A DNA stretch of 18,251 bases from assembly GCA_002309765.1 (NCBI GenBank), contig DBXY01000002.1, positions 7,789 to 26,039 of the forward strand. The letters run 5' to 3'. The notes under the pieces were generated by a model that was not told the DNA's origin, ran no database searches, and saw nothing but the letters and a program-made list of their open reading frames with translations. Below, piece after piece: positions 7,018-15,912 of this stretch. This stretch comes from Verrucomicrobia bacterium UBA1200 (GTDB lineage Bacteria > Verrucomicrobiota > Kiritimatiellia > RFP12 > UBA1067). Each line of letters starts with the position of its first letter. Position 1 is the first letter of the stretch. Made by a program: the position numbers and the translations under genes.

Positions 7018-10000
7018 CTATGGTGTATCGCCATTGTTTGGACGCAACTTATCCGGGTTCGTCGCATCAATACGGTCAATCAAGAAGAAACGTGACGGAT
7101 AAACCGTCGGGGGAAGGGCGATTGTGTAGGTAATCGAACCGTCGGCTTCCAGCGTTGTCGAAGCGGAGGAAAGGTCAATAACCGTATCGGCGGTCCGGGC
7201 AATCGGCAGCATCGGAGCCGTGCGGATGATGACACAGTCAATGAATCCGTAAAGCCATGTGTCGGGCCGGGCGGAAACATTTATGGTTAAGATGTCGTCC
7301 ACCACCTTAAAGGTGTTAATCGCGAAACCTTCCAACTCCAGCGCGGCACCCTTCTCGGCCACCACCTCGCCGTTTTTACCAATGGCTATCCGGTACCGAT
7401 AACCGTTTGCAGCAATCTCGTGCGAGGTTACGTCTGACGCAAGCAACCTGCCGCGCATCGACAAAATGCTCGGAAGAATCTGTTCCTGGTCCCATTCTGC
7501 CGACAGCCATAGGTACGCCTGACCTTCCGCATCGGCATAGATGTCTGCAGTATTGTAGTAGTCAGGCAAGCCGCTGACCGCAATCTTCGCACCGGCCGTT
7601 AGATTCGTCAACGTGACGCAGTACACCTGCGCCACGCCATTGGAGGGCGCGACAGAAAACGAACCGTCCAACTTCAGTGACCCTCCGCCGATTGTCATCG
7701 CGCACGCGACATCTCCAGCGAAATCGAACGTCCCGCTCGCGACCGTTACTGAACCCGCGCCTGCGATTACGGGGTCTATCGTGGAATGGAACGTGTTGAC
7801 GCCCTTGCCGAATAGCGTGAGCGCGGCATCCGCCGTTACCGGAGTAGCCGCCGAAAGACAGAGATTAGAAACCGTCACCTCCGTATCGTCCGCCGTTACG
7901 ATACGGACCATATCTTCGGTGTTCGTCCCCGTGACCACGCAGTGATCGTTGAAGGTCAAGGTCCTCAAAAACGGATTGTAAATCCATTTCTTACCGACGC
8001 TCTCGCAATTCACCGCGTCCACGCCATCAATGATGACACCGGTCCGCCATTTCCGCACCTCGCTCACCGATGTTCCTTCTACTGTCACGGTGTACGCGGT
8101 CCGGCCCACGTAGAACAAATGCGTACCGTCCGGGAGCCAGATATAAGCCTTGCCATCGCCGTCGGTGTAAATGTCATAGGAATTATTATAGTCCGCAAGG
8201 CCAGCGAACATGATTCTGCTGTTAGGGTCCACAACCTGTACTATGACGCAATAAACGCGCTCTGTACCGTTTGAGGCGACCGGGAAGAGGTTTCCGGATG
8301 TCGCATGAACAGACGCGCCGGCGATAATCACCGATCCGGCCGGATCCAATTCACTTTCCGGATCGGGACATTCGCCCGCACCGATGTCATAAGCCGCATG
8401 GCATTCCGAAAGCGTCTCCGTCAGTGGGCCACCGGTGGCGATAATCGTTCCGTCCAAAATGGTGATAGCCTGGCCAAGTCGCCCAAATCCGCCGCCGATG
8501 CCCGCGCCGCCCGCGCCGCCCTGCGCTGCAACCGAACCGCCATCGATTGAAATGTTGCCACCGCGATGGTTAAATCCGCCGCCAAGACCCGCAGCATACG
8601 ATCCGCCCGTCACCGTCACCGTGCCGCCGACAATCAGAATGTCGCCGGAGACCGCTTGGTCGGCATCGTCGGCGTCCGCAAACGCTCCGCTGCCAATGCC
8701 CGCGCCACCGTTGCCGCCAATAGCGTCCACCGTGCCGCTGACAATCGTCACCGTTCCGTATCCCATGCCGCCATTGCCGCCGATACCCGCCGCATTTTCA
8801 CCTCCGGTCACGGTCACCGCCCCCATCACCTCCCAGTTGGCGTTGGTGATGGTCAGCGAGGAACCGGCTGGAACGTAAAGCCCGGCATAGTCTTCTGAGG
8901 CACTTGCCAGTAGGTTAGTGCCAATTATTGCCAAGGTCACACACGCGTTGGATAGCACGGAAACCGGCGAGGCGGCAACCGCCCCGCCAGAGAGCGTGAG
9001 GTCGGAGATGGTCACGGTAACATCGTTTGTCAAGACCACATGCACCTTGCCTTCCGTGTTCGTGCCGGAAAGCGTACAGTCACAGGAAACCGTGAGTTCG
9101 CCCGTGGAATCATCGTAAAACCAACCGTCGCCGTACCGGTTTGCGACATCCACGCCATCCACCTTCACGCCAATATTCCACTCCTCCGCCGCCGTATCCC
9201 CGCCATCGACAACCGCGCGATATGAGATACCGTCGATACTGAAGTAATAGGTACCATCCGGTAACCAGATGTAAAGATTTCCCGCGTCATCCGTCTTCGC
9301 GCCTGTCAATGGATAGCCCACATAGTCGGCACCGAGCAGAGTCGTCGCGTCGGTGTCCGCCTTGCCGGTGGGAATGGTCACGCAATAAACGGCTTCGCTG
9401 GAATTCGTCGCCGCCACAGTAAGCGACGCATACATCAAATTGAGGGAACCGCCCGTGACGATCGTCTTCGCATCGTCTCCCGCGTCGCCGCCCGAACCCG
9501 CGCCGATATCCGCAGCCGCGGCACTTCCCCGCACCGCCACCACCGTACCGGCGTCCTGCGAGTATACACCAGCAGCACCGCCCATGCCGCCGCCGATACC
9601 GGCTCCGCCCACACCGGCGATTGCCAAAACTTTGCCGCCATGAACCGCCACCGCAAACCCCGGTTTACCGTCGCCGCCGCCAAGGCCCGCACCGTTTTCT
9701 CCGCCACTCGCTAAAATTTCACCGGCATCAATAATCAGAGAAACATCTGCCGCCTCCGCGCCAATACCTGCCGCCCCCGGACCGCCGAAGGACTCAAGCC
9801 GGCCCGTGCCGTTGATGGTCAGGGAGGAACCATGGCCGATGGCGATGGCACTGCATTCCTGCGCCACGCTCCGCAGCGTGTTGGTACCGGTCAGCTCCAT
9901 CGTTACGTCAAGACCCGGTTTGATCTCAATCGCGGGGGCCGTCATCAAGATGTTTGTCATCACGACATCGGACAGGCGCAATGTCACATCCGTCGCTTCG

Positions 10001-13000
10001 ACGCAGAACGAAACATCGTTCCCCGTGTTAACTCCGGCGATCGTGTACACCCCGCTCTTCTGGAGGGCAACAAGACCGGCCGTATTACGCCAGCCTTCGC
10101 CCGAAAGCAACGCCGCGTCCTCGCCGTTGATGGTAATACCCGTCACTCTGTATTCAATTGCGGTGTTATCGCCGGCTTCGACAGACACCGCCATCGGAAT
10201 ACCGTTCACCGTGAAACTGTACCGGTCCGACGCGAGATGTAGGAAAATCTCGCCGTTTTCGTTCGCGTAAATGTCATCAGTATCGTAATCATCCAATCCG
10301 TCGATTACCACCTTTGAGTAGCGTATAAACCCGGATATCAAAACACTGTACAAAGGACTGCCCGCCGCATTGACGAGGTTCGGCCCCGCAACCGTTGCGT
10401 CAATGCTGCCGCCAGTGACCGTCATACCGCACTCGATTGAACCCGACACCATCGTACCGCCTGTGAACGTCAGCGTCGAGGTGTCCTGCATAAGCTGGAA
10501 AGCGTCTTGATTGCCTGGAGACGCAAGGACAAGCCGGTCAGCACGAATCTTAACGCCAGCCGTGTTGATGCAAACAGTAACCGCACGTTCCTCGTTTGTG
10601 CCGGCAAGAAGGTATTCCCGAGCGGCATCAAACGTCAAGGTCCCAAGCGTCGGGTTATAAGACCAATCGTCACCGCTCCCGGCACTGATGTCCGTGCCGT
10701 CAACGGTCAATCCGACCGTATATGTCGCTACCGTGTCCGCGCCGTTCACCGAAGCGTGGTAAGCGAAACCCTCCACCTTGAAGTCATATTCGCCGTTGGG
10801 CAAGTAAACGTTCGCATTGCCGTTGTAGTCGGAAACCGTAGAACCGGCCACATAAGACAGGTTAATACCGCTGATGGTCACGCGTTCTCCCGCCGGAAGT
10901 CCGGGAACGGTCACGCGCCAGCACGTCACTAAACCGTCATCCGTTTGAACTATCTTCGATTCCGGAGACGAGACGGTCGATTCGTTCACCGAATAAATTG
11001 TATTACTGCAGGCGGCGATTTCCATGACGGCGATACCGCCGGGCAGGTTTACGCTTTCTATCGTAACAGCGCGGGTAGCGTTCGTGTAAATACCCCAAAT
11101 GCATACCGCTCCATCTTCATCCGCAACGATGGGCACATTGTTGTATTGTGTCCACAAACCATCGGTAACCGTCACGGTGTCACCCGCCATCAACCCATCA
11201 AATATCGCGAAGACCAACTTTTCGCCGTTTGCGTTCACCGGCGGAGGATAAGGGTTGGCGTTTACCGCGATCGCATTTTTCGGCCTAACGCTTCCACCCT
11301 CGATTACGATCGACTTACCGGTTGTCGGGGAAATTGTGTTGCCTGATCCCGTCACAAAGTCGCTGTAAACCTGACCGCTCCCCTTCTCGGCCAGCACCGT
11401 ACCGCCCGTAACGCGGAAAGTTCCGTTCGTCAACGTCACACCGTTGCCGTTGCCGCCGCCGATGCCGCAGGCGCCTCTGCCGCCTGTAGCATAGACATAG
11501 CCGCCAGAGACGAGAATGGAGGCGACCGAGCCGCCATCACCGCCGCCGATACCTGCAGCGTACTCTCCGCCCGTTGCATAGACATACCCATCCGTGATGA
11601 CGATGGATCCTGCCTTTTGATTTTCGCCGCGAGAGCCAATGCCGGCGCCGTAAATGCCGCCCCTTGCGATTAGCGTGCCTTCGCCGTTAATTGTCAACGT
11701 CGCGCCATCCTGCACTTCGATGGCCGCAGTATACCGCGAACCTTTCCGGCTGTTCAGCGTCTGGGTGGGGTCACAAATACATTCAATGTCGTTCACATTC
11801 TCGAGTGTAACAGCGCAAGAGTTGGAAATGACAAACGGCGACCGGAAACTCTGCGGAGTCTTAAGAGTCAACTGGTCCAAGGTCAACTCCAAACCGTCAC
11901 CTGCCGCAATAATGCGTATCGTACCGTTAGTGGAGCTACCGCTAATCGTGTGGCTACCCGATTCCAGCACAAGATCGCCCGACGTGCCGCTGTACGACCA
12001 GCCGGTTCCGTCTGAGTCCACGCCACCGGCGATCGGTTCGCCATCCACGGACAATATATCCGTAGAGAACGAGACGTTGCCCTTATCATCAATCTCAAAC
12101 CCGAAATTGTGCACCTCACCGTCATCGGTCGTAATCTTGGCCTTCGTGGGTTCGCAAGAAGGATACCAGAGCGTAAGATTACCCGAATTGTCCGTCCAAA
12201 AGTCATTGCACTGACATAATCTGTCTCCCAGAACAAGCTGGGTTACCTTACGGTTCGGCGATGCCAGATCGAACGTGACGGGGAAGACCGCATAACCCGA
12301 CAAATTAGTCGCAGCGGGAGAGACGCCGTTCATCGTTGTGTAGATAGCCGCAATACCGAACGTGTTTGTCGACTGGGCATTTGCACTCCTACTATAGCCG
12401 AAACCGATTGCCGATGCATTGTTACCACCGGTCGGAAAGACCGTGCCGCCGGTAATGGTCACATTGGCATGCCCTTCTTTCCCTCCGCCGATGCCTGCGC
12501 CATACTGTCCGCCGCGCGCGGTGACCTTACCGCCGATAATGGTGATCGGGTTACTGGCATAGGACGTTGGTCCACCGCCGATGCCGGCGGCGTTCACGCC
12601 GCCGATCGCGGTAATGTCCCCGCCCCTGATGGTAATCTTACCGCCTCTAGGCCATCTATTGTTCCCCCCGATACCCGCCGCATTATCGCCGCCGGTCACC
12701 GTAAGCGTTCCGTTGCCATCAATGATCAACTCGTTCGTGTTGTCCGCGAAAATTCCGGAGCAGCCAGGTGCGCTTGAAAGCACGTTGGTGCCCTTCAGCG
12801 TCAGGCAGAGATCATAACGGTCATGCAAATAAAGCGCCGATTTTCCCTCCCAACTTGACACCGAAATCGAGAGGTTGGAGATCGTTACATACGCGTCCGC
12901 AAATGTCTCAATCGACACATTTCCTTGGCCGCTGATGACAAACGGCCCGGCGTTTTTGAGTTTCAGAACCGCCCTGTAAGTGTCCACCCGACTACAGGTC

Positions 13001-15231
13001 CACCCGTAACTCTCGCCCATGGAGATCCTTTCTCCATTAACCCTGACATCCAAAGGGATTAAAGTTTCCGCCTGGGTATGCTCCGAATCCATATTTACCG
13101 ACCAACCAGGTTTGGCAGCAACGTTCATATTGGGCGTGTCGGACCATTTAATGGAACCGTTCCCGACCCATAGCCAAGCGTGGAAGTTGGGGTCAAACAG
13201 AACCATGTCATACACAACATTGTCATCATTGCCCATACGGTATAACCGCAACGGATTATCGAAAGTGGGCAACGAGTCCAGTCGAACACTCCATACAGGG
13301 AGGTACGATGGCAAAGAGTAGAAAAACGCACCCACCCCGTTTGCATTCAATAACCCATTGTGCTCCGACGTACCGTGTCCCAACCAAATATTGGCGGCCC
13401 AGTTGTTTCTCGTTTCAATTAAAATAGTACCGCAACTGATGTCATTCGCCCCGCAACCGAGATCCGCCGCATCGGTGCCGCCGGTCACTTTGAGAACGCC
13501 CTCCGTCTTGAGGGTTAAGGTTGACGTACTCGGAACTCTTATCGCGGTGCACTCGGCGGACGCCGTTAGGTCGCACATCGCATTCTCTTTCACGTCGATT
13601 GTTACAACGGAATTCTGGGTGAGTGTGATCGGCGTGCGCCCGAACTGGTGACTTGCATTCATCGTCAGGTTAGACGAAACCTGTATCGTGCAACTGCATT
13701 GCGCAACGATGGCCGCCATGCCGTCGAGATCCGTGCCGTAAATGTCATACGTTTTGTTGGGGGTTGACAAACGGATTATTCCGTCATCACTGGAATAGCT
13801 CCAGCCATCGCCGCTTACGTCGATGCTGTTGATGATGGGGGTTCCGTTTACCCACAGGGTCACGTCATCATCGGTGGCGTTCAAATCCCGCACCCATTTC
13901 GCATAAAGAGTTATGTCGCCAAGCGTCTCCCATATACTGTTCACGGGAACGTTATCCGCATCGTAGTAAAGAATACCGGTGTCGTCTTCGCTGGTTGACC
14001 ACCCCAGAAACGTGTGACCGTTATGCGACACATTCGGCGCAACGGGCATCGCGTATCCAATCTTCGCCGTAATGTTGGAGTGGCAACGCCACTGGTCGCT
14101 GAAAGTGATGGTGTATTCGATAGCGGGATGGGAAGTAACGGTGCCGGACAAGCCGGATGCGCCGTTTATGCGATTAATGTCCGCGCAGAACAGTTCACCG
14201 TTCGAACCCGACGACCCTGCGGATTTGCCACTGCCGCCGTCGCCGCCAGCGCCTGAACCACTTCCTGTACCGATGTAGTCACCGCCAGAGGTTTTGGACC
14301 CTTGACCGTTTGGATTGCCGCCGCCACCATGGCCACCTAACGGGTCTACGTCTGATTGGCCCTGATATGTCCAGTATCTGCCGCCGTTGCCGCCATTACC
14401 GCCAGAACCGCCGCCGCCGCCGCCACCACCAATGCCATAGGGCGCGGAATAGCCGCCGCCGCCGCCGCCGCCGCCACCGCCGCCGCCAGCGCGATAAGAA
14501 TAAAACCAGTAATCTCGGGCAAACTTACCATTGCTCCCCGATCCACCGCCGTTACCGCCAATGCCGCCGTAAGCTACCACTTCCATGGTACCGAGGACAT
14601 AAAGCGTTCCGCAACTTTCGCCATTGCTGCCCGATTTACCACTATTGCCATTATCGCCCTTGTGGTTATAAGGTCCATTGACGTCTGCCCATTGCTCGGC
14701 AGTTTGCGGACTCGGCGAACTCCCGCCGTTGCCGCCGGTGCCGCCAATGCCGGCACCGGCGCCACCGCCGCCGTAGCCGCCAGTGCCGCCCGTTCCCGCA
14801 ATCCCCTCTTCGTCATGCTCCGAGCTGTTGTCGTCGATAACCGCCGCGTTGGTTCCGGGGCCTCCGCCACCGCCTTGTGCCGCGTTTCCGCCTTTAGCGA
14901 CAAGTTTTCCGCCCCCGACCAGCACAAGCGTAGCGTTAGACGGCAGGTTGATCCCCGCGCCCGCGCCAGTCGATCCGGATGCGTTTCCGCCTTCCACCGT
15001 CAGGGTTACGCCTTCGGCGATGTAGACGACAGACGTTGTGTTGTTTGCAAGAGAGAGGGCGCTGCGCCCCGAATTGGCCGTCAGCGTCATGGATTCTCTG
15101 ACAAAGTAAAGCGTCCCGTCCCTCAACTGGCCGGGGTTCCTGAGTTCGCTGTACTTGGTGACGCCCGCGCAGGCGGACATCGCCATTGCGACCATTACCA
15201 CTCCCGCAAGAACGCTTTTAACCATTGTCAT
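7018..15231 (-). CDS. Giant Sec-exported repeat protein (Gly-rich, InlB B-repeat-like, beta-helix modules)
   Basis: This encodes about 2737 residues. An N-terminal signal peptide (MVKSVLAGVVMVAMAMSACAG) ends in either an ACA signal-peptidase site or a lipobox-like MSAC, so the protein should leave the cytoplasm by Sec, possibly as a lipoprotein. Then come a beta-rich segment, a glycine-rich region (about 115-343), one InlB B-repeat-like domain (about 373-446), and about seven large modules. Each module opens with V-D/N-G and a GW-x-Y turn; most contain runs of AAGIGGG and I-x-GG-x-V-x-A-x-GG, as in parallel beta-helix carbohydrate-binding proteins (Cthe_2159 type). Small beta-sandwich-like units with YCVT and IWLPDGTY separate several of them. 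The C-terminus is a beta-rich domain of about 150 residues, with no autotransporter barrel or LPXTG. A surface adhesin or glycan-binding protein is my inference. The ATG at 15231 has no good ribosome binding site; a TTG at 15249 and an ATG at 15225 are alternatives. Confidence 0.9.
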   Translation of the reverse strand: MTMVKSVLAGVVMVAMAMSACAGVTKYSELRNPGQLRDGTLYFVRESMTLTANSGRSALSLANNTTSVVYIAEGVTLTVEGGNASGSTGAGAGINLPSNATLVLVGGGKLVAKGGNAAQGGGGGPGTNAAVIDDNSSEHDEEGIAGTGGTGGYGGGGAGAGIGGTGGNGGSSPSPQTAEQWADVNGPYNHKGDNGNSGKSGSNGESCGTLYVLGTMEVVAYGGIGGNGGGSGSNGKFARDYWFYSYRAGGGGGGGGGGGGYSAPYGIGGGGGGGGSGGNGGNGGRYWTYQGQSDVDPLGGHGGGGNPNGQGSKTSGGDYIGTGSGSGAGGDGGSGKSAGSSGSNGELFCADINRINGASGLSGTVTSHPAIEYTITFSDQWRCHSNITAKIGYAMPVAPNVSHNGHTFLGWSTSEDDTGILYYDADNVPVNSIWETLGDITLYAKWVRDLNATDDDVTLWVNGTPIINSIDVSGDGWSYSSDDGIIRLSTPNKTYDIYGTDLDGMAAIVAQCSCTIQVSSNLTMNASHQFGRTPITLTQNSVVTIDVKENAMCDLTASAECTAIRVPSTSTLTLKTEGVLKVTGGTDAADLGCGANDISCGTILIETRNNWAANIWLGHGTSEHNGLLNANGVGAFFYSLPSYLPVWSVRLDSLPTFDNPLRLYRMGNDDNVVYDMVLFDPNFHAWLWVGNGSIKWSDTPNMNVAAKPGWSVNMDSEHTQAETLIPLDVRVNGERISMGESYGWTCSRVDTYRAVLKLKNAGPFVISGQGNVSIETFADAYVTISNLSISVSSWEGKSALYLHDRYDLCLTLKGTNVLSSAPGCSGIFADNTNELIIDGNGTLTVTGGDNAAGIGGNNRWPRGGKITIRGGDITAIGGVNAAGIGGGPTSYASNPITIIGGKVTARGGQYGAGIGGGKEGHANVTITGGTVFPTGGNNASAIGFGYSRSANAQSTNTFGIAAIYTTMNGVSPAATNLSGYAVFPVTFDLASPNRKVTQLVLGDRLCQCNDFWTDNSGNLTLWYPSCEPTKAKITTDDGEVHNFGFEIDDKGNVSFSTDILSVDGEPIAGGVDSDGTGWSYSGTSGDLVLESGSHTISGSSTNGTIRIIAAGDGLELTLDQLTLKTPQSFRSPFVISNSCAVTLENVNDIECICDPTQTLNSRKGSRYTAAIEVQDGATLTINGEGTLIARGGIYGAGIGSRGENQKAGSIVITDGYVYATGGEYAAGIGGGDGGSVASILVSGGYVYATGGRGACGIGGGNGNGVTLTNGTFRVTGGTVLAEKGSGQVYSDFVTGSGNTISPTTGKSIVIEGGSVRPKNAIAVNANPYPPPVNANGEKLVFAIFDGLMAGDTVTVTDGLWTQYNNVPIVADEDGAVCIWGIYTNATRAVTIESVNLPGGIAVMEIAACSNTIYSVNESTVSSPESKIVQTDDGLVTCWRVTVPGLPAGERVTISGINLSYVAGSTVSDYNGNANVYLPNGEYDFKVEGFAYHASVNGADTVATYTVGLTVDGTDISAGSGDDWSYNPTLGTLTFDAAREYLLAGTNEERAVTVCINTAGVKIRADRLVLASPGNQDAFQLMQDTSTLTFTGGTMVSGSIECGMTVTGGSIDATVAGPNLVNAAGSPLYSVLISGFIRYSKVVIDGLDDYDTDDIYANENGEIFLHLASDRYSFTVNGIPMAVSVEAGDNTAIEYRVTGITINGEDAALLSGEGWRNTAGLVALQKSGVYTIAGVNTGNDVSFCVEATDVTLRLSDVVMTNILMTAPAIEIKPGLDVTMELTGTNTLRSVAQECSAIAIGHGSSLTINGTGRLESFGGPGAAGIGAEAADVSLIIDAGEILASGGENGAGLGGGDGKPGFAVAVHGGKVLAIAGVGGAGIGGGMGGAAGVYSQDAGTVVAVRGSAAAADIGAGSGGDAGDDAKTIVTGGSLNLMYASLTVAATNSSEAVYCVTIPTGKADTDATTLLGADYVGYPLTGAKTDDAGNLYIWLPDGTYYFSIDGISYRAVVDGGDTAAEEWNIGVKVDGVDVANRYGDGWFYDDSTGELTVSCDCTLSGTNTEGKVHVVLTNDVTVTISDLTLSGGAVAASPVSVLSNACVTLAIIGTNLLASASEDYAGLYVPAGSSLTITNANWEVMGAVTVTGGENAAGIGGNGGMGYGTVTIVSGTVDAIGGNGGAGIGSGAFADADDADQAVSGDILIVGGTVTVTGGSYAAGLGGGFNHRGGNISIDGGSVAAQGGAGGAGIGGGFGRLGQAITILDGTIIATGGPLTETLSECHAAYDIGAGECPDPESELDPAGSVIIAGASVHATSGNLFPVASNGTERVYCVIVQVVDPNSRIMFAGLADYNNSYDIYTDGDGKAYIWLPDGTHLFYVGRTAYTVTVEGTSVSEVRKWRTGVIIDGVDAVNCESVGKKWIYNPFLRTLTFNDHCVVTGTNTEDMVRIVTADDTEVTVSNLCLSAATPVTADAALTLFGKGVNTFHSTIDPVIAGAGSVTVASGTFDFAGDVACAMTIGGGSLKLDGSFSVAPSNGVAQVYCVTLTNLTAGAKIAVSGLPDYYNTADIYADAEGQAYLWLSAEWDQEQILPSILSMRGRLLASDVTSHEIAANGYRYRIAIGKNGEVVAEKGAALELEGFAINTFKVVDDILTINVSARPDTWLYGFIDCVIIRTAPMLPIARTADTVIDLSSASTTLEADGSITYTIALPPTVYPSRFFLIDRIDATNPDKLRPNNGDTP
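7500..13865 (-). repeat. Array of about seven diverged beta-helix-like modules inside the giant gene
   Basis: Seven units within the giant coding sequence start at about 13865, 13055, 12060, 10720, 10146, 9175 and 8050 on the minus strand. Each begins with a strand such as VKVDGVDV, ITINGEDA or VIIDGVDA, followed by GW-x-Y or similar. An L-x-GTNTE or I-x-G-x-(N)TG turn follows, then serial short coils. In units 2, 3, 5 and 6 the coils repeat AAGIGGG or close variants three to five times. Units 3-7 are followed by a linker domain that carries YCVT-like and IWLPDGTY-like strands. The units are protein-level repeats that have drifted far apart in DNA, so they look like old duplications rather than recent expansion. 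Confidence 0.75.
13894..14115 (-). other. InlB B-repeat-like (Listeria-Bacteroides repeat) domain
   Basis: Within the giant protein, about residues 373-446, the sequence runs from YTITFSDQ through GYAMPVAPNVSHNGHTFLGW to DITLYAKW. This is the classical pattern of the beta-grasp B-repeat: 'v.F.....', 'G....P......GytF.GW', and 'd.tlyAkW'. The domain occurs in Listeria internalin B and in many surface proteins of gut bacteria. Only one copy is seen here. It marks the protein as extracellular. Confidence 0.8.
14205..14890 (-). repeat. Glycine-rich low-complexity region with polyglycine runs
   Basis: Codons for Gly (GGC, GGT, GGA) dominate this part of the giant gene. Two long runs of GGC-type codons at about 14403-14433 and 14448-14490 encode near-pure polyglycine. 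Around them are GGTGGNGG-type protein repeats with Ser, Asn and Ala. The plus strand therefore reads as runs of gcc and gccgcc. The opposite strand is open for 315 codons, but its product is an Ala/Thr-rich artefact of this bias. Confidence 0.85.
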
Positions 15232-15265
15232 TTGTTTCAAAACCCCCAAACTTCCGCCGCTACGG

Positions 15266-15898
15266 TTACATATTGTTCACCGTGCCGACAAGGACGGTGT
15301 TAAGCGACTTCAGTACGTTGGAAATCATGTCGTATGCTTGATCCCGTTTGGCCGTCTGCGACTGCAACTCAATCATCTTCTGCTGGCTGAAGCTGTTCAT
15401 CTCGTCCATCTTCGCCTCGATTTGCGTGACGAAATCGTCAAACTTGATTGCGGTAGGATCTCCGGGCGGAACGTTTACCCACACGGCCTCGTTCCCGTCA
15501 AAATTTAAATTTAAACCATAATTTGCATCGGTCAGGAACGTAAGATAGTCGACACCGGTGTACGGGCCAGACTTAAACTTGTGGGTATTGTCATTTAACA
15601 TGATGTGTGTTTTGGTCGTCTGCCGCGAAGCCCAATCAACCACCTCTTGCTCAATCTGGGTTATAGCTTCCAGCTTCGCAGTCTTATCGTTCATCTCGTT
15701 CATCAACGAAATGATGCCCGCCTCCAGCTCCGAGGCCCGGGCCAAACAGAGCGCCATCACGAGCTGACCGATGGAGAGTGCGCGCGGCGCGCCCGTCGCA
15801 TCGGTCACGCCATCGACAAAATAAACGTTCGCCGTCAGGTGACGGCCGGTTTCCGCGCTGCGGAGCGAAAGATCCAAAGTGTCAACTTCTATAGCCAT
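15266..15898 (-). CDS. EspA/SseB-like secreted filament candidate (paralogue 4)
   Basis: This encodes 210 hydrophilic residues with no signal peptide and no membrane helix. The first third holds a helix (LSIGQLVMALCLARASELEAGI), then MNEMNDK and a polar helix to about residue 90. The middle has a beta-like insert with NYGLNLNFDGNEAVWVN. The last 39 residues (172-210) carry QQKMIELQS, TAKRD and AYDMISNVL, the motif shared with three upstream genes. EspA, as I recall it, ends in a similar QQM-x-N-x-L-x-L-L-T-x-A-R segment and forms the T3SS filament that carries the translocators. The start at 15898 is preferred over 15904 because AAGGAA lies seven bases away from it, and because it gives the same MAIE N-terminus as the gene at 15913-16470. 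A T3SS-secreted protein is likely; the filament role is inference. Confidence 0.6.
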   Translation of the reverse strand: MAIEVDTLDLSLRSAETGRHLTANVYFVDGVTDATGAPRALSIGQLVMALCLARASELEAGIISLMNEMNDKTAKLEAITQIEQEVVDWASRQTTKTHIMLNDNTHKFKSGPYTGVDYLTFLTDANYGLNLNFDGNEAVWVNVPPGDPTAIKFDDFVTQIEAKMDEMNSFSQQKMIELQSQTAKRDQAYDMISNVLKSLNTVLVGTVNNM

Positions 15899-15905
15899 CG
15901 CCATT

Positions 15906-15911
15906 TTCCTT
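15906..15911 (-). promoter_or_regulatory. Ribosome binding site deciding the start of the gene at 15266-15898
   Basis: AAGGAA on the minus strand lies seven bases before the ATG at 15898 and only one base before the ATG at 15904. The spacing favours the inner ATG, which gives the product a MAIE start like its neighbour. Confidence 0.6.
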
Positions 15912-15912
15912 T

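Noticed and set aside
7018..7500. Autotransporter barrel or sortase signal at the C-terminus of the giant protein
   Set aside because: No series of amphipathic barrel strands with a terminal aromatic residue, and no LPXTG with hydrophobic tail and basic end; the end is polar (NNGDTP).
14403..14490. Possible CRISPR or satellite-like repeat
   Set aside because: The gcc runs encode polyglycine in frame; there are no spacers of constant length between repeats.
14356..15303. Plus-strand open frame of 315 codons opposite the glycine-rich region
   Set aside because: Its product is Ala/Thr/Arg-rich low complexity created by the complement of Gly codons; the minus-strand frame has a signal peptide and recognisable domains.
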